From positions 1-20,866 of the forward strand of contig DBOA01000004.1 of the NCBI GenBank assembly GCA_002299195.1: DNA of 20,866 nt. The letters are read 5' to 3'. This document shows, piece by piece, positions 6,458 through 15,240 of this stretch (positions are counted from its first letter, which is position 1; each line of letters begins with the position of its first letter). The DNA comes from Sphingomonadales bacterium UBA658. Lineage in GTDB: Bacteria > Pseudomonadota > Alphaproteobacteria > Sphingomonadales > Sphingomonadaceae. Position numbers and translations under genes: made by a program. A model generated the notes under the pieces. It searched no databases. It saw only the letters and a list, made by a program, of their open reading frames with translations, and was not told the origin of the DNA.

Positions 6458-8602
6458 TTATCTTGCGAACGGGTTATCATTGCTGACCGTGGCCTCAAGG
6501 AGACTAATGAGTAATGCTGCTTGCGGCCCAAGATGTGGGTCCTTTGCAATCCAGTATTCATCATTAGAATGCGATCGTTCGGTGATGCCACCACGGCTAA
6601 TGGTTATGCTGGGAATGCCCAACGACATGGGCAGATTTGCATCGGTGGATGAGGCGTTCCGGCTCGGTTCGACGCCCAGAGACGAAAGAGCCGCTTCAGC
6701 ATTGGAGACCAACGGGGCGGCGGCGGCATTTGTGCCTGCCGGGCGCTTTCCAAGATCCTTGATCTCGACTGCCAACAGCCCGCCTTGTTTCTTACCCGCA
6801 TTTTCGCTGGCAAGCGTTGCACCAATTGCCGATCGCAGGATCGCATCTAGAGCAGCCAGACGGTTGGCGTCCGACGATCGCAGATCGATTTCGAACGCGC
6901 TGTCAGTTGGTATGACGTTGATGCCAAGGCCACCTTCCAACAATGCGACCGAGTAGGTTGCCTTTGTACCGGAGGCTGTAACGGGTTCAGCGCGGTCGAG
7001 AAAACGGGCTATTGCCCGCGCCGTGGCGTGGTGCGGATTTACGGTCCCAAATGCACCATAGCTATGACCGCCGGGACCCGAAAATTTCACCCGATAGCGG
7101 TTTGACCCAACTGCTGTGTCGATCAGTCGCCCCATCTCTCCGCCATCAATCGCAATCACGCTGCCAATCCCGTGATCGGGCTGCGCAAAGATATGGCGCA
7201 TGCCGCGTAAGTCGCCGGTACCTTCCTCGCCGACTGTCCCGACCAGCAGGATGTCCCGTTCGGTGCTAATGCCATGCCGTTCCAGAGCACGCGTAACCAA
7301 TAAAAGCGATACCAGACCGCGTGAATTGTCGCCAATGCCCGGGGCCGTAAAACGGTCACCGTCCCGTTTTACCGTCACGTCCACGTCTTTGGCAAAAACG
7401 GTATCGAGATGGGCAGCCAGCATGACGGCCGAACCTGTTCCTTTGCCTTTGCGCCGTGCGATTACATTCCCAACTGCGTCAATTCGAACGTCGAGACCAC
7501 CGATTTCACGCAACATGCGAGCAAAAGCCAGCCCGCGCTTTTCCTCTTCGAACGGCGGGGCCGGTATTTCGGTGAGTTCAATGAGCCGCTGGATGGACCA
7601 ATCGCTTTCAAGCTCAACTATCGTCGCCATTGCCGCTTTGACGGCCTTGCGCGAACGTAATTCCTCAAGAGCAGCTTCGGCCTTAACGGCGACTTGCAAC
7701 GATGGTGCGCTGGCAGCTGCGCCTAAAAGGTGGGGAATAGCAAACGGAGCCATTTGGCCATTGTCGTGCCCAACCCCCGGTGCGTAAGCGATTTTCCAGT
7801 TGAGCGGCCTGACGGCGCCTGCCTGCTTGTGTGCCGCGGCCAGAAAACCGTGTCCCCTGTCGAAACGCGTTTGGCCCTGTTTGTCTACTTCCTCGTTGAT
7901 GCGCAGGTTGGGATCGTTGCGGTCAATATCTTCGGTGCCCAGTAGGATGGTGAGCGGCCGCTGAAACGCCTTTGCAGGCGCGACCAGTCCTGCCACATCT
8001 CCGCCCCAGCCATATGGGAAAGCGCCATCATCCGGCATCGTATACCATCCCGAATTCGCGGCAACTACAGCTTCCATACGGGGCGCATCGGCAAAGGCGA
8101 CATAGCGATGAACGAACTGCCCACCGGCAGAATGACCATAAAGCGCATAGCCCCGTTGATCACCAGACACGCGGCAAACGATGTCGTCGAATAAAGGCTC
8201 GATCGCCGAGAAGGACCATTTCGCCTTCGGTGTTTTTCGGCCCTTCTCATCGACTATGTTACCAAGATTGTAAGAGCCGGTGGTAGGAAAATCCTTTCTG
8301 CCAAACGTCGGAACGACCACGATAAGATTGTGTTTTTCAGCGAGATCGCGCCATTCATCGCGATAACGGTCGCCGTCACGTTGCACGCCATGCATGACGA
8401 AAACGATACGGCTATCGGCTCCAGCGGTTTGCGGCTTGTGCACGAAGACAGGCAGTTTAGGCCCTGCCCAGCCGGAAAAAACTATCTGCGACGATCCGGC
8501 CGAAAGCGGTGCGCAGTCTTTTGCCATAACTGGCGCAGCCACAAACGATGCCCCAAGGAGAGCAAAGACCGCTGCGGCGCGATAGGTGATGGTAAGGCTC
8601 AT
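6458..8602 (-). CDS. exported alpha/beta hydrolase - M20 metallopeptidase fusion
   Basis: A 714-residue two-enzyme protein. A signal peptide covers about residues 1-27 (AAAVFALLGASFVAAPVMA), so it acts in the periplasm or outside. Residues ~30-300 form an alpha/beta hydrolase of the PHB-depolymerase/PahZ1 kind, with nucleophile S158 in GHSAGG, likely acid D225 (GTED) and H279 (GVGHD). Residues ~335-714 form an M20 peptidase with the metal site intact: AHLDT (H398, D400), GIGDNSRG (D425), GEEGTGD (E459/E460), IDGGE (D486) and SHSNDE (H678). A GGAG ribosome site precedes the ATG. The gene is last in the dctA operon, 51 bases after the M14 gene. Poly(aspartic acid) is degraded in Sphingomonas sp. 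KT-1 by PahZ1 (serine alpha/beta hydrolase) and PahZ2 (M20). The two domains here match those fold classes, but substrate specificity is inferred. Confidence 0.88.
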   Translation of the reverse strand: MSLTITYRAAAVFALLGASFVAAPVMAKDCAPLSAGSSQIVFSGWAGPKLPVFVHKPQTAGADSRIVFVMHGVQRDGDRYRDEWRDLAEKHNLIVVVPTFGRKDFPTTGSYNLGNIVDEKGRKTPKAKWSFSAIEPLFDDIVCRVSGDQRGYALYGHSAGGQFVHRYVAFADAPRMEAVVAANSGWYTMPDDGAFPYGWGGDVAGLVAPAKAFQRPLTILLGTEDIDRNDPNLRINEEVDKQGQTRFDRGHGFLAAAHKQAGAVRPLNWKIAYAPGVGHDNGQMAPFAIPHLLGAAASAPSLQVAVKAEAALEELRSRKAVKAAMATIVELESDWSIQRLIELTEIPAPPFEEEKRGLAFARMLREIGGLDVRIDAVGNVIARRKGKGTGSAVMLAAHLDTVFAKDVDVTVKRDGDRFTAPGIGDNSRGLVSLLLVTRALERHGISTERDILLVGTVGEEGTGDLRGMRHIFAQPDHGIGSVIAIDGGEMGRLIDTAVGSNRYRVKFSGPGGHSYGAFGTVNPHHATARAIARFLDRAEPVTASGTKATYSVALLEGGLGINVIPTDSAFEIDLRSSDANRLAALDAILRSAIGATLASENAGKKQGGLLAVEIKDLGKRPAGTNAAAAPLVSNAEAALSSLGVEPSRNASSTDANLPMSLGIPSITISRGGITERSHSNDEYWIAKDPHLGPQAALLISLLEATVSNDNPFAR

Positions 8603-8653
8603 TAAAAATCTCCGGATCGAACTGAGCAGCGCCGCTGCACATATGCGGGTGCA

Positions 8654-9847
8654 TCACTCTTTAAGCGGCATAACCAGAGATGGTATCAAATTTTGAGCTA
8701 ACGCCTCCGCTGCAGCGCGCACTGCTGCCGGATCTGAGTCGTCTCCGACCTCGTAGGTATAGGCCGGAATACCATATTTCGCGCTGAACCAATTCTTTGT
8801 CGTGCCCGAGCCGGGATTGGCATCGCGTGGCTCAATCTTGAACGGATATCCTGCAAAGGCGTTCTCCTTGCCCCCGAGCCACGCAGCAAGGAATGCCTTG
8901 CCTTGCGCATTTGCCTCATCACCCTGCACGTAAAAAAGGTTGCGGTTGGTGGAGTGGAAATCGAGCATCAAAACCGGCCTGACTTGTGGCGGTAACGAGG
9001 CCAGCCAATCATTTACCGCGCGCGTTTCAGGCTGCTTGAAAGTGCCCCAGTCGCGGTTGAGGTCTGTCCCACCTAGATTACCCCGCCAGTGCCCACGGGC
9101 CACGCCGTCGGGATTGAGTAACGGCACAACCAGAAACTGAAATTCTTTCCCGTTTATGGACCCGTTACGGACCAGCTCTGCAATCTTAAGTGAAAACGCA
9201 TCCATTGCGAAGGCACCCGACACTTCAGGTGGATGCTGCCTGCCGAGCAGCACCACAAGGCGCGGCGCATCAGCAGCGCCCAAACGAACGGCTTCGACGG
9301 GGCGGCTATCGTGTGATTGGCCAATTACAATCCTACTGCCGCCGCCACTTTTCGTAAGCTGACTAAGTACATTGTCGTAATGGGCACTCGTCAAAAGCGG
9401 CTGGCCACTGATGACACCTTCGCCCGGCGGGAGTGTAATGGACACCGAACTGGCGTCGTTGGCAACCACGACGGAAATCGCCGAAGGGTCGCCACGTCCG
9501 CGCCATTTGGGTGCATAGCGGTGACGTGCGCCAAGGTAACGCACATGAACCGTCAGATTCCCGCCTTCAGCCGCGTTGTAGCGAAAGGCATACCATGGAC
9601 TGGGGTTAATTGGCGGTAGGTGCTCGGGTGTTACTAAAATTGAGAGCGTCCGTTCTCCCTCCACGTAACAAACCGAACGGGACGCGCCCTCAAAATCAAA
9701 TTTAACGCTAGCTTTCGCTGTACTGCAACCTGACAGCGTAGGTTTGGACTCCGATGACACTGGGGTGGCGGGTGGCCGCGCGTGTGCAACCGACCCGACC
9801 CCAATCCACGCAGCGAGCGATAACAAAGTTCCCGCCCGCCGCGTCAC
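8654..9847 (-). CDS. secreted M14 family zinc carboxypeptidase
   Basis: A 397-residue M14 metallocarboxypeptidase, which removes C-terminal residues from peptides. An N-terminal signal peptide (MTRRAGTLLSLAAWIGVGSVAHA) exports it. A beta-sandwich-like region follows to about residue 160, resembling the N-terminal domain of cytosolic-carboxypeptidase-like M14 proteins. Active-site residues are complete: HPPE (H205, E208), substrate-binding N264 and R265 in LNRDW, third zinc ligand H298 in DFHS, and catalytic E366 in YEVGDD. The start is GTG at 9847, one base past the TonB receptor stop, with AAGAAG upstream. The frame is open to 10303, but that part is antisense to no gene and instead overlaps the receptor coding sequence in another frame. 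Placement after the receptor suggests it trims imported peptides. Confidence 0.9.
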   Translation of the reverse strand: MTRRAGTLLSLAAWIGVGSVAHARPPATPVSSESKPTLSGCSTAKASVKFDFEGASRSVCYVEGERTLSILVTPEHLPPINPSPWYAFRYNAAEGGNLTVHVRYLGARHRYAPKWRGRGDPSAISVVVANDASSVSITLPPGEGVISGQPLLTSAHYDNVLSQLTKSGGGSRIVIGQSHDSRPVEAVRLGAADAPRLVVLLGRQHPPEVSGAFAMDAFSLKIAELVRNGSINGKEFQFLVVPLLNPDGVARGHWRGNLGGTDLNRDWGTFKQPETRAVNDWLASLPPQVRPVLMLDFHSTNRNLFYVQGDEANAQGKAFLAAWLGGKENAFAGYPFKIEPRDANPGSGTTKNWFSAKYGIPAYTYEVGDDSDPAAVRAAAEALAQNLIPSLVMPLKE

Positions 9848-9848
9848 A

Positions 9849-12800
9849 TCAAAACTTCTTACGGAGTTCGACGTGGAAGACACGTCCGCGCGCCGTGTAA
9901 AGCTCGCTGTAAAAACCATAGGTTTCATCAGCCAGTGGCGGATCCTTGTCGAACAGGTTGTTGATCGCAAAGCGCAACCGGGTTCCGTTAAGAGCCGTGT
10001 CGTTGTTGATCGTGTAAGAAACCGAAAGGTTGGTAAGGAACTGGTCGTTGACCCGGTAGAAATTGGCATTTGGATCATCCGAAACCAACAATATGTCCCG
10101 GACAACACTGGTGTCCCATACCTTGCCAGTATATTGGCCAAACAGGCCGATCTCGACTGGACCGGTTTCCCAATTGATCGATCCGCTGACGCGCCATTTG
10201 GGACGGCCGTCGATTTCGAGCAATTCACCCAGCCCGCCAACCGTGACGTCAGCTGGTAGTTTACCGGAAGAAATTCCAGCGAGCAGCTCCTCACCGTCAA
10301 CACTGGCGGTCTGGACGAAGCTGTTTAGCCGTGCCGCGTTCAAGCGAAGGCGGAACTTGCCCGCGCCGAAATCGGGCACATTGTAGGCCATCCCGAAGTC
10401 CCAGCCCTTGGACACGCGGCTATCAAGGTTAAGGTACGGATCGAGCACCTGAACAATCTTGCCCGCCGGGGCAAGGCCAGTCCCAGTGAACAATGCTATG
10501 TCATCCGCGGTCGGCGCAGCACGGATAACATTTGGATTGGTGCTGCCGCCGAGACGGCGGAGCAAATCAAGCGCAATTGCGTTGTCGTCGCCGAACGTAC
10601 CAACCAACTCGGCTTGCTTTACCCGCCAATAGTCGGCGGTCAGTGTCAGGCCGGGAATAAATTTCGGTTCAAGCACGATACCAAGGTTTATGCTTTCACT
10701 ATCTTCGGGCTTCAGGCTTCGAGCGCCCGACCGGAAGCTGATGACACCGGCACCGGGGCAGGCGTCGAGGCTGGAGAGGAGGCCTTTTCGGACCTGTGCC
10801 TGGCAAAACACGAAATCGTCGCGTGTATTGGACCGGGTGGTACCGTCATCATTGACCTGCGCCAGATTTGGTGCGCGGAAGCCTTGCGACCATGCGCCAC
10901 GGAATGTGACGCCGGGAATGGTGGTCCATGATGCGGCAACGCGCGGGACCACCGCGGTGGCGCCAATATCTTCAAACCGCTCGACCCGTCCGGCCATCTG
11001 CACATTGAATTCTTCGACCAGTGGAATATTCATGTCTGCGCTGACGACAGGCACGAACAATTCGGCGAAGCCAGAATATACTGTTCGCGACCCATCTGTG
11101 TCGGGTGACGGGCTGGTTCCCGCAACGTCACTGCCGTTGAATACGCCAGTCACGCTGTCGGTAAATGTAATCGTCCCGTCGAGGCGGGGGTCACGATCAT
11201 CGAAAAAGGTCTCACGACGCCATTCAACACCTGTTGCAACGCCAACGTTGCCGCCGGGGAGGACGAACAGGTCGTCGCGGCTGACCTTGAAGTCTGCCAG
11301 TGCAAGGCTGGTGCCGCCCTTGCGGGACACGTTGATACGGAAAGTGTCGAATACGGCGGTCGGATTCGGCGTGCAATCGCCTTGGCCGGGATCATTGAGA
11401 CATCCGCCATTGAACGGATTGTAAGCATCGGGCGTCGTACGGTTGATCGATTGCTGCATCGCGGTGAGCGACACGCGGTTGGTTTCAAGATCCGTCAACT
11501 TCGATTCGGAATAGACGAACCCGGTGTCAAAGTCCCACGCGCCGAAATTGCCGCGCAGACCCGCGACAAGACGGTAAGCGTCCTTGTCCACCAAAACGCT
11601 GCGGTTGCCGCCATCGACAAAGCGGTAGCGCTCCATAATTACATCAGCGCCAGTCGTAGGGATGGTGGTGCCAGGCAGACGATTGGGGTTGGCCCCGCCG
11701 CCAACAAGCGTGGTTGGGCCAAACGGGTTCCAATAGGCGGTTCGTGCAATGCCGACTGGAACGGCGCTGAGGATAGCCGATGCATCATTAAAGCGCTGGT
11801 TTTCCGATCGGTAATAGCTACCTTCGAAATAAGCTTCGACACTGTCCGTCAATTCGTAGTTCAGCAGCGCCATCGCATTGTAGCGGTCCTTACGGCTAAT
11901 CAGCGAGTTACCGAATATGGTGTTATAACGGACGGCCGTGGTAGGCGTTTCTCCGTTACGGGCACATATCCCGTTGCGGAAATCCATGCGGCAGCCGGTG
12001 AATGTGCTTGGCTGCAGATAGAAGTCGTCGTCGTTTATCGGTGTTCGGCTGTTGGGTGATGTCTGAATATCGAATTGACCGAACGGCCCGAAAGTATTGC
12101 GATTGTTAAACGAGGCTTCCCCCTCGAAATCGGTTCCGACGAGCAACCGCGTGCGGTCATCGTCGCGCGAATATTCGCGGCCCGACGAACCAAGGCCGTT
12201 TTCATGGAAACGGCCGCCATAAACGGTCAAATTGCCCCGTCCACCGCCAAAATCAAAACCCAATCCGCCATTGATGGAATAGCTATAAAGGCTGGTTCCA
12301 TCCGATGCGCGCCAGTCACCCTCAAGGAAACCGCCTTTCAAATTGCCCTTGAGCACGGTGTTGATCACGCCTGCGACCGCATCGGCTCCATAGATGGCCG
12401 AAGCACCGTCGCGTAGGACTTCAATCCGACGAACGCTGCCGGGTGCAATCTCATTGGTGTCGGGGCTGACTACGGGTACCAGCAACTCGGTCTGGAAACC
12501 GGGGTGTAGGTTCATCCGGCGGCCATTGATCAACAGCAATGTGTTTCCTGTGCCCAAGTCGCGCAGGTTCACCGATCCGACATCACCGCGGACGTTGTTC
12601 TGAGTGGTGGCATTTTGTTCGTTGAACGCGATAGTTCCGTTCTGCGGAAGCGCACGGAAAAGTTCGTCGCCTGACGATGCACCCGTATTTTCGATCTGCT
12701 GCTCGTCAAGAACGGTAACCGGAAGGACGTCGTTGATTTGCGCGCCCTGGATCCGCGAACCGGTTACGACGATTGATGCTTCGGCTTCCTCGGTCGCGAC

Positions 12801-12890
12801 GGTCGCAGCATCTTGCGCATATGCCATATTTGCTGTCATCAACGCGGTTGTGCTGAACAACGCTACCTTGCGTAATATCTTGGTCCCCAT
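9849..12890 (-). CDS. TonB-dependent outer-membrane receptor
   Basis: A 1013-residue outer-membrane transporter powered by TonB-ExbB-ExbD. A signal peptide ends at MANMAYA. The TonB-box-like region is EASIVVTGSRI near residue 40. The plug domain shows VNLRDLGTGNTLLLINGRRM and RRIEVLRDGASAIYGADAVAGVIN, typical of the large sphingomonad/Caulobacter-type receptors. The rest is a beta barrel with many aromatic-rich strands; the C-terminus FHVELRKKF ends in Phe, as outer-membrane proteins usually do. A GGGAG ribosome site overlaps the end of the preceding esterase gene, 2 bases away, and the M14 gene starts one base after its stop, so it is embedded in the operon. Receptors of this size usually import oligomers; the ligand here is not stated by the sequence. 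Confidence 0.93.
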   Translation of the reverse strand: MGTKILRKVALFSTTALMTANMAYAQDAATVATEEAEASIVVTGSRIQGAQINDVLPVTVLDEQQIENTGASSGDELFRALPQNGTIAFNEQNATTQNNVRGDVGSVNLRDLGTGNTLLLINGRRMNLHPGFQTELLVPVVSPDTNEIAPGSVRRIEVLRDGASAIYGADAVAGVINTVLKGNLKGGFLEGDWRASDGTSLYSYSINGGLGFDFGGGRGNLTVYGGRFHENGLGSSGREYSRDDDRTRLLVGTDFEGEASFNNRNTFGPFGQFDIQTSPNSRTPINDDDFYLQPSTFTGCRMDFRNGICARNGETPTTAVRYNTIFGNSLISRKDRYNAMALLNYELTDSVEAYFEGSYYRSENQRFNDASAILSAVPVGIARTAYWNPFGPTTLVGGGANPNRLPGTTIPTTGADVIMERYRFVDGGNRSVLVDKDAYRLVAGLRGNFGAWDFDTGFVYSESKLTDLETNRVSLTAMQQSINRTTPDAYNPFNGGCLNDPGQGDCTPNPTAVFDTFRINVSRKGGTSLALADFKVSRDDLFVLPGGNVGVATGVEWRRETFFDDRDPRLDGTITFTDSVTGVFNGSDVAGTSPSPDTDGSRTVYSGFAELFVPVVSADMNIPLVEEFNVQMAGRVERFEDIGATAVVPRVAASWTTIPGVTFRGAWSQGFRAPNLAQVNDDGTTRSNTRDDFVFCQAQVRKGLLSSLDACPGAGVISFRSGARSLKPEDSESINLGIVLEPKFIPGLTLTADYWRVKQAELVGTFGDDNAIALDLLRRLGGSTNPNVIRAAPTADDIALFTGTGLAPAGKIVQVLDPYLNLDSRVSKGWDFGMAYNVPDFGAGKFRLRLNAARLNSFVQTASVDGEELLAGISSGKLPADVTVGGLGELLEIDGRPKWRVSGSINWETGPVEIGLFGQYTGKVWDTSVVRDILLVSDDPNANFYRVNDQFLTNLSVSYTINNDTALNGTRLRFAINNLFDKDPPLADETYGFYSELYTARGRVFHVELRKKF

Positions 12891-12892
12891 CT

Positions 12893-13858
12893 TTATTCTC
12901 CCTGCTTACTTTGTACTATTTTTCCTGAATCGAACCACTTTACGAACATTTCCGGCCATTGGCTCAAGACCTGTTCGGGACGGCCAAGACCCCAGCCATG
13001 GCCGCCGTCGCGAAACATATGCAACTCCGCTGACGCACCGGCAGCGTTAAGCTTTTCAAACAGCATGATACCATGCCCGGGCGGAGCGGTTTTATCGTCC
13101 GCTGATGCAAAAATGATCGTTGGCGGCGCATCGGCGCTGGCATAAGTGTCGAGCGACCAGGCATTCTCAGCCTCAGCGCTGGGCGTTTCGCCGATGATTT
13201 CACGCCGTGTGCGCGTTGTGTCATAGGGCTTCCGGAGGGAAACGACCGGGAACAGCAGTACCGAGAAATTGGGTCTGGCGCTGACTTTCTCATATGTGTC
13301 TGACCCGGCATAAAGCTGCCGTTGCGGCTGTAGTGCAGTAAACCCGGCGAGGTGCCCGCCTGCGGAAAAACCCATAATACCGATTTGCTTTGGATCGATG
13401 CCGAATTCTGGTGCTCTGGTGCGCACGATCCGCATTGCCCGTTGCGCGTCCATGAACGGTACGGATGCATCCCAGCCGTCATTTGGCAGACGGTAAAGCA
13501 ATTCGAATACTGTAAATCCGCGCGCTTGCAGCCAAAGGGCAATCGGCGTGCTTTCTTTCTTCAACTGAATACGGAAATACCCGCCGCCGCCGCACACGAC
13601 AACGGCCGCACCGTTTGCCTTTTCCGGTCGATAGACGCGCATACGGGGCACCGAGATATTTGACAGTGCACCCAATCCTGCGCCCGCTTCGCCGACCTTT
13701 TCCGGACCGGTCACCCCACCCTGGCCAGGCGGCTTGCCGGGCCATAATAGAATTTCTTCGCGCTCTTCAGCAAACGCGGGCATGCCGCTGCCCAATTGTA
13801 TCGCGGCAACCGCCGACAGCGCGGCAAGGTTTTGCAGCAAGGTGCGACGCGCGATCAT
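12893..13858 (-). CDS. exported alpha/beta hydrolase (BD-FAE / acetyl-xylan-esterase-like)
   Basis: A 321-residue serine hydrolase. The N-terminus MIARRTLLQNLAALSAVAAIQ, with a twin-arginine RRTLLQ and a cleavage site near MPAFA, indicates export, possibly by Tat. The fold begins with LWPGKPPGQ and VVVCGGGGYFRIQ (oxyanion region), then nucleophile S165 in MGFSAGGH. The acid is D254 or D255 (SADDK) and the base H287 (GGHGWG). Length and order match the BD-FAE/LipV-like esterase family, which removes acyl groups from carbohydrates or acts as a general esterase or peptidase. The ATG overlaps the dctA stop by four bases, and its own stop is 2 bases from the receptor gene. It is the second gene of the operon. 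Its substrate is not shown. Confidence 0.88.
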   Translation of the reverse strand: MIARRTLLQNLAALSAVAAIQLGSGMPAFAEEREEILLWPGKPPGQGGVTGPEKVGEAGAGLGALSNISVPRMRVYRPEKANGAAVVVCGGGGYFRIQLKKESTPIALWLQARGFTVFELLYRLPNDGWDASVPFMDAQRAMRIVRTRAPEFGIDPKQIGIMGFSAGGHLAGFTALQPQRQLYAGSDTYEKVSARPNFSVLLFPVVSLRKPYDTTRTRREIIGETPSAEAENAWSLDTYASADAPPTIIFASADDKTAPPGHGIMLFEKLNAAGASAELHMFRDGGHGWGLGRPEQVLSQWPEMFVKWFDSGKIVQSKQGE

Positions 13859-15240
13859 GATTGCTCGCCCAATTCCTCGGCCAAAGCTTCGCTGCGTGGC
13901 CCGCTGCGTTCATGTCGTTCGATATCTTCTTCGGGCAACGGCATGGGTGCCCCCGCCATCGCAGCGGCCAAACGTTCGGTATCCAGCGCGCCTTCCCAGC
14001 GTGCGACAACAATCGTTGCTACGGCGTTGCCGATGAAGTTGGTCAGCGCGCGGCATTCGCTCATGAACCGGTCGATACCGAGTATCAGCGCCATGCCTGC
14101 TACGGGCACAGATGGCACGACCGAAAGCGTTGTCGCAAGGATCACAAATCCTGCACCTGTAACGCCAGCAGCGCCTTTTGAGCTAATCATTGCAACCAAA
14201 ACCAAGGCCAATTGTTCGGACATGGAAAGATCTATGCCGACGGCTTGGGCGATAAACAAAGCGGCCAACGTCATATATATATTGGTGCCATCGAGGTTGA
14301 AGGAATAGCCGGTAGGTACAACCAAGCCCACTACCGATTTCCGTGCGCCAGCAATTTCCATCTTCTCCATTAAGCTGGGAAGTGCTGCTTCGGAAGACGA
14401 TGTGCCAAGCACCAGCAAAAGTTCTTCACGCAAATAACGGATCATCTTAAAAATGGAGAACCCGGTGAAATATGCAACAGCGCCAAGTATGACGACCACG
14501 AACAGGAGCGAGGTAAGATAGAAAGTAGCCACTAGAGCTGCGAGGTTAGCAAGTGAGGCGATGCCGAATTCGCCAATCGTGAACGCTATCGCTCCAAACG
14601 CCCCGATTGGGGCCAATTTCATCAACATGTGAACGAGCTTGAAAATCACCGCATTGAATGAAGCAAGGACGTCAAGCACCAAATCACTATGGGGGCGCGT
14701 GGCAGACAGCGCGAGCCCGGTCAGTATGGCGACAAGCAGCACTTGCAGTATGTTACCGCTGGTCATGGCGCTGAATAAAGTCTCTGGAATTATGTTGAGT
14801 ACAAAGCCAGCAATTGTCTGCCCCTCTGATGTCTTGGCATAATCCGCTACCTTGCTGGCATCGAGCGAGGCGGGATCAATATTTAAGCCAGCGCCGGGCT
14901 GTAAGATATTGCCGACCACAAGACCGATAATCAGTGCAAGCGTCGAGAAGAAAAAGAAATAGGCAAATGCCTTTCCCGCCACACTGCCGACAGCCGACAA
15001 ATCACGCATACCGGAAATCCCCGTTGCAACGGTGAGGAAAATAACGGGCGCAATGATCATTTTGACCAACTTAATGAAGCCATCGCCAAGCGGCTTTAAG
15101 GCAGAACCGATATCGGGATAGAGATGCCCTAACAAAGCACCGAGGAAGATGGCTAATAGCACTTGCACATATAACTGCCGCCAAATCGGCAACTTGGCTG
15201 GCGTATCGGCTTTAATGGATGTCGGCGTCGTAGCCCGCAT
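13855..15240 (-). CDS. dctA: C4-dicarboxylate:cation symporter, DctA type
   Basis: A 461-residue inner-membrane carrier of the DAACS/SLC1 family, taking up succinate, fumarate, malate and often aspartate with protons or sodium. Family motifs are complete: KMIIAPVIFLTVATG, the serine motif GTSSSEAALP (S281-S283), GYSFNLDGTNIYM (N315, D317), SSKGAAGVTGAGF and GIDRFMSECRALTNFIGNAVAT. These match DctA better than glutamate carriers GltP/GltT, but I cannot settle substrate from motifs alone. A GGAAGG ribosome site stands about 8 bases before the ATG. This is the first gene of the five-gene operon, and its stop overlaps the esterase start by four bases. In this context it would bring in the C4 acid freed by the downstream enzymes. 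Confidence 0.94.
   Translation of the reverse strand: MRATTPTSIKADTPAKLPIWRQLYVQVLLAIFLGALLGHLYPDIGSALKPLGDGFIKLVKMIIAPVIFLTVATGISGMRDLSAVGSVAGKAFAYFFFFSTLALIIGLVVGNILQPGAGLNIDPASLDASKVADYAKTSEGQTIAGFVLNIIPETLFSAMTSGNILQVLLVAILTGLALSATRPHSDLVLDVLASFNAVIFKLVHMLMKLAPIGAFGAIAFTIGEFGIASLANLAALVATFYLTSLLFVVVILGAVAYFTGFSIFKMIRYLREELLLVLGTSSSEAALPSLMEKMEIAGARKSVVGLVVPTGYSFNLDGTNIYMTLAALFIAQAVGIDLSMSEQLALVLVAMISSKGAAGVTGAGFVILATTLSVVPSVPVAGMALILGIDRFMSECRALTNFIGNAVATIVVARWEGALDTERLAAAMAGAPMPLPEEDIERHERSGPRSEALAEELGEQS

Noticed and set aside
6354..6956. Plus-strand open frame of 200 codons
   Set aside because: Most of it is antisense to the M20 domain, which has a full set of metal ligands on the other strand.
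9848..10303. N-terminal extension of the M14 gene
   Set aside because: It lies in another frame of the TonB receptor gene; the GTG at 9847 is followed by a proper signal peptide.
10690..11424. Long plus-strand open frame (244 codons)
   Set aside because: It is antisense to the TonB receptor, with no family features and a composition typical of a shadow frame.
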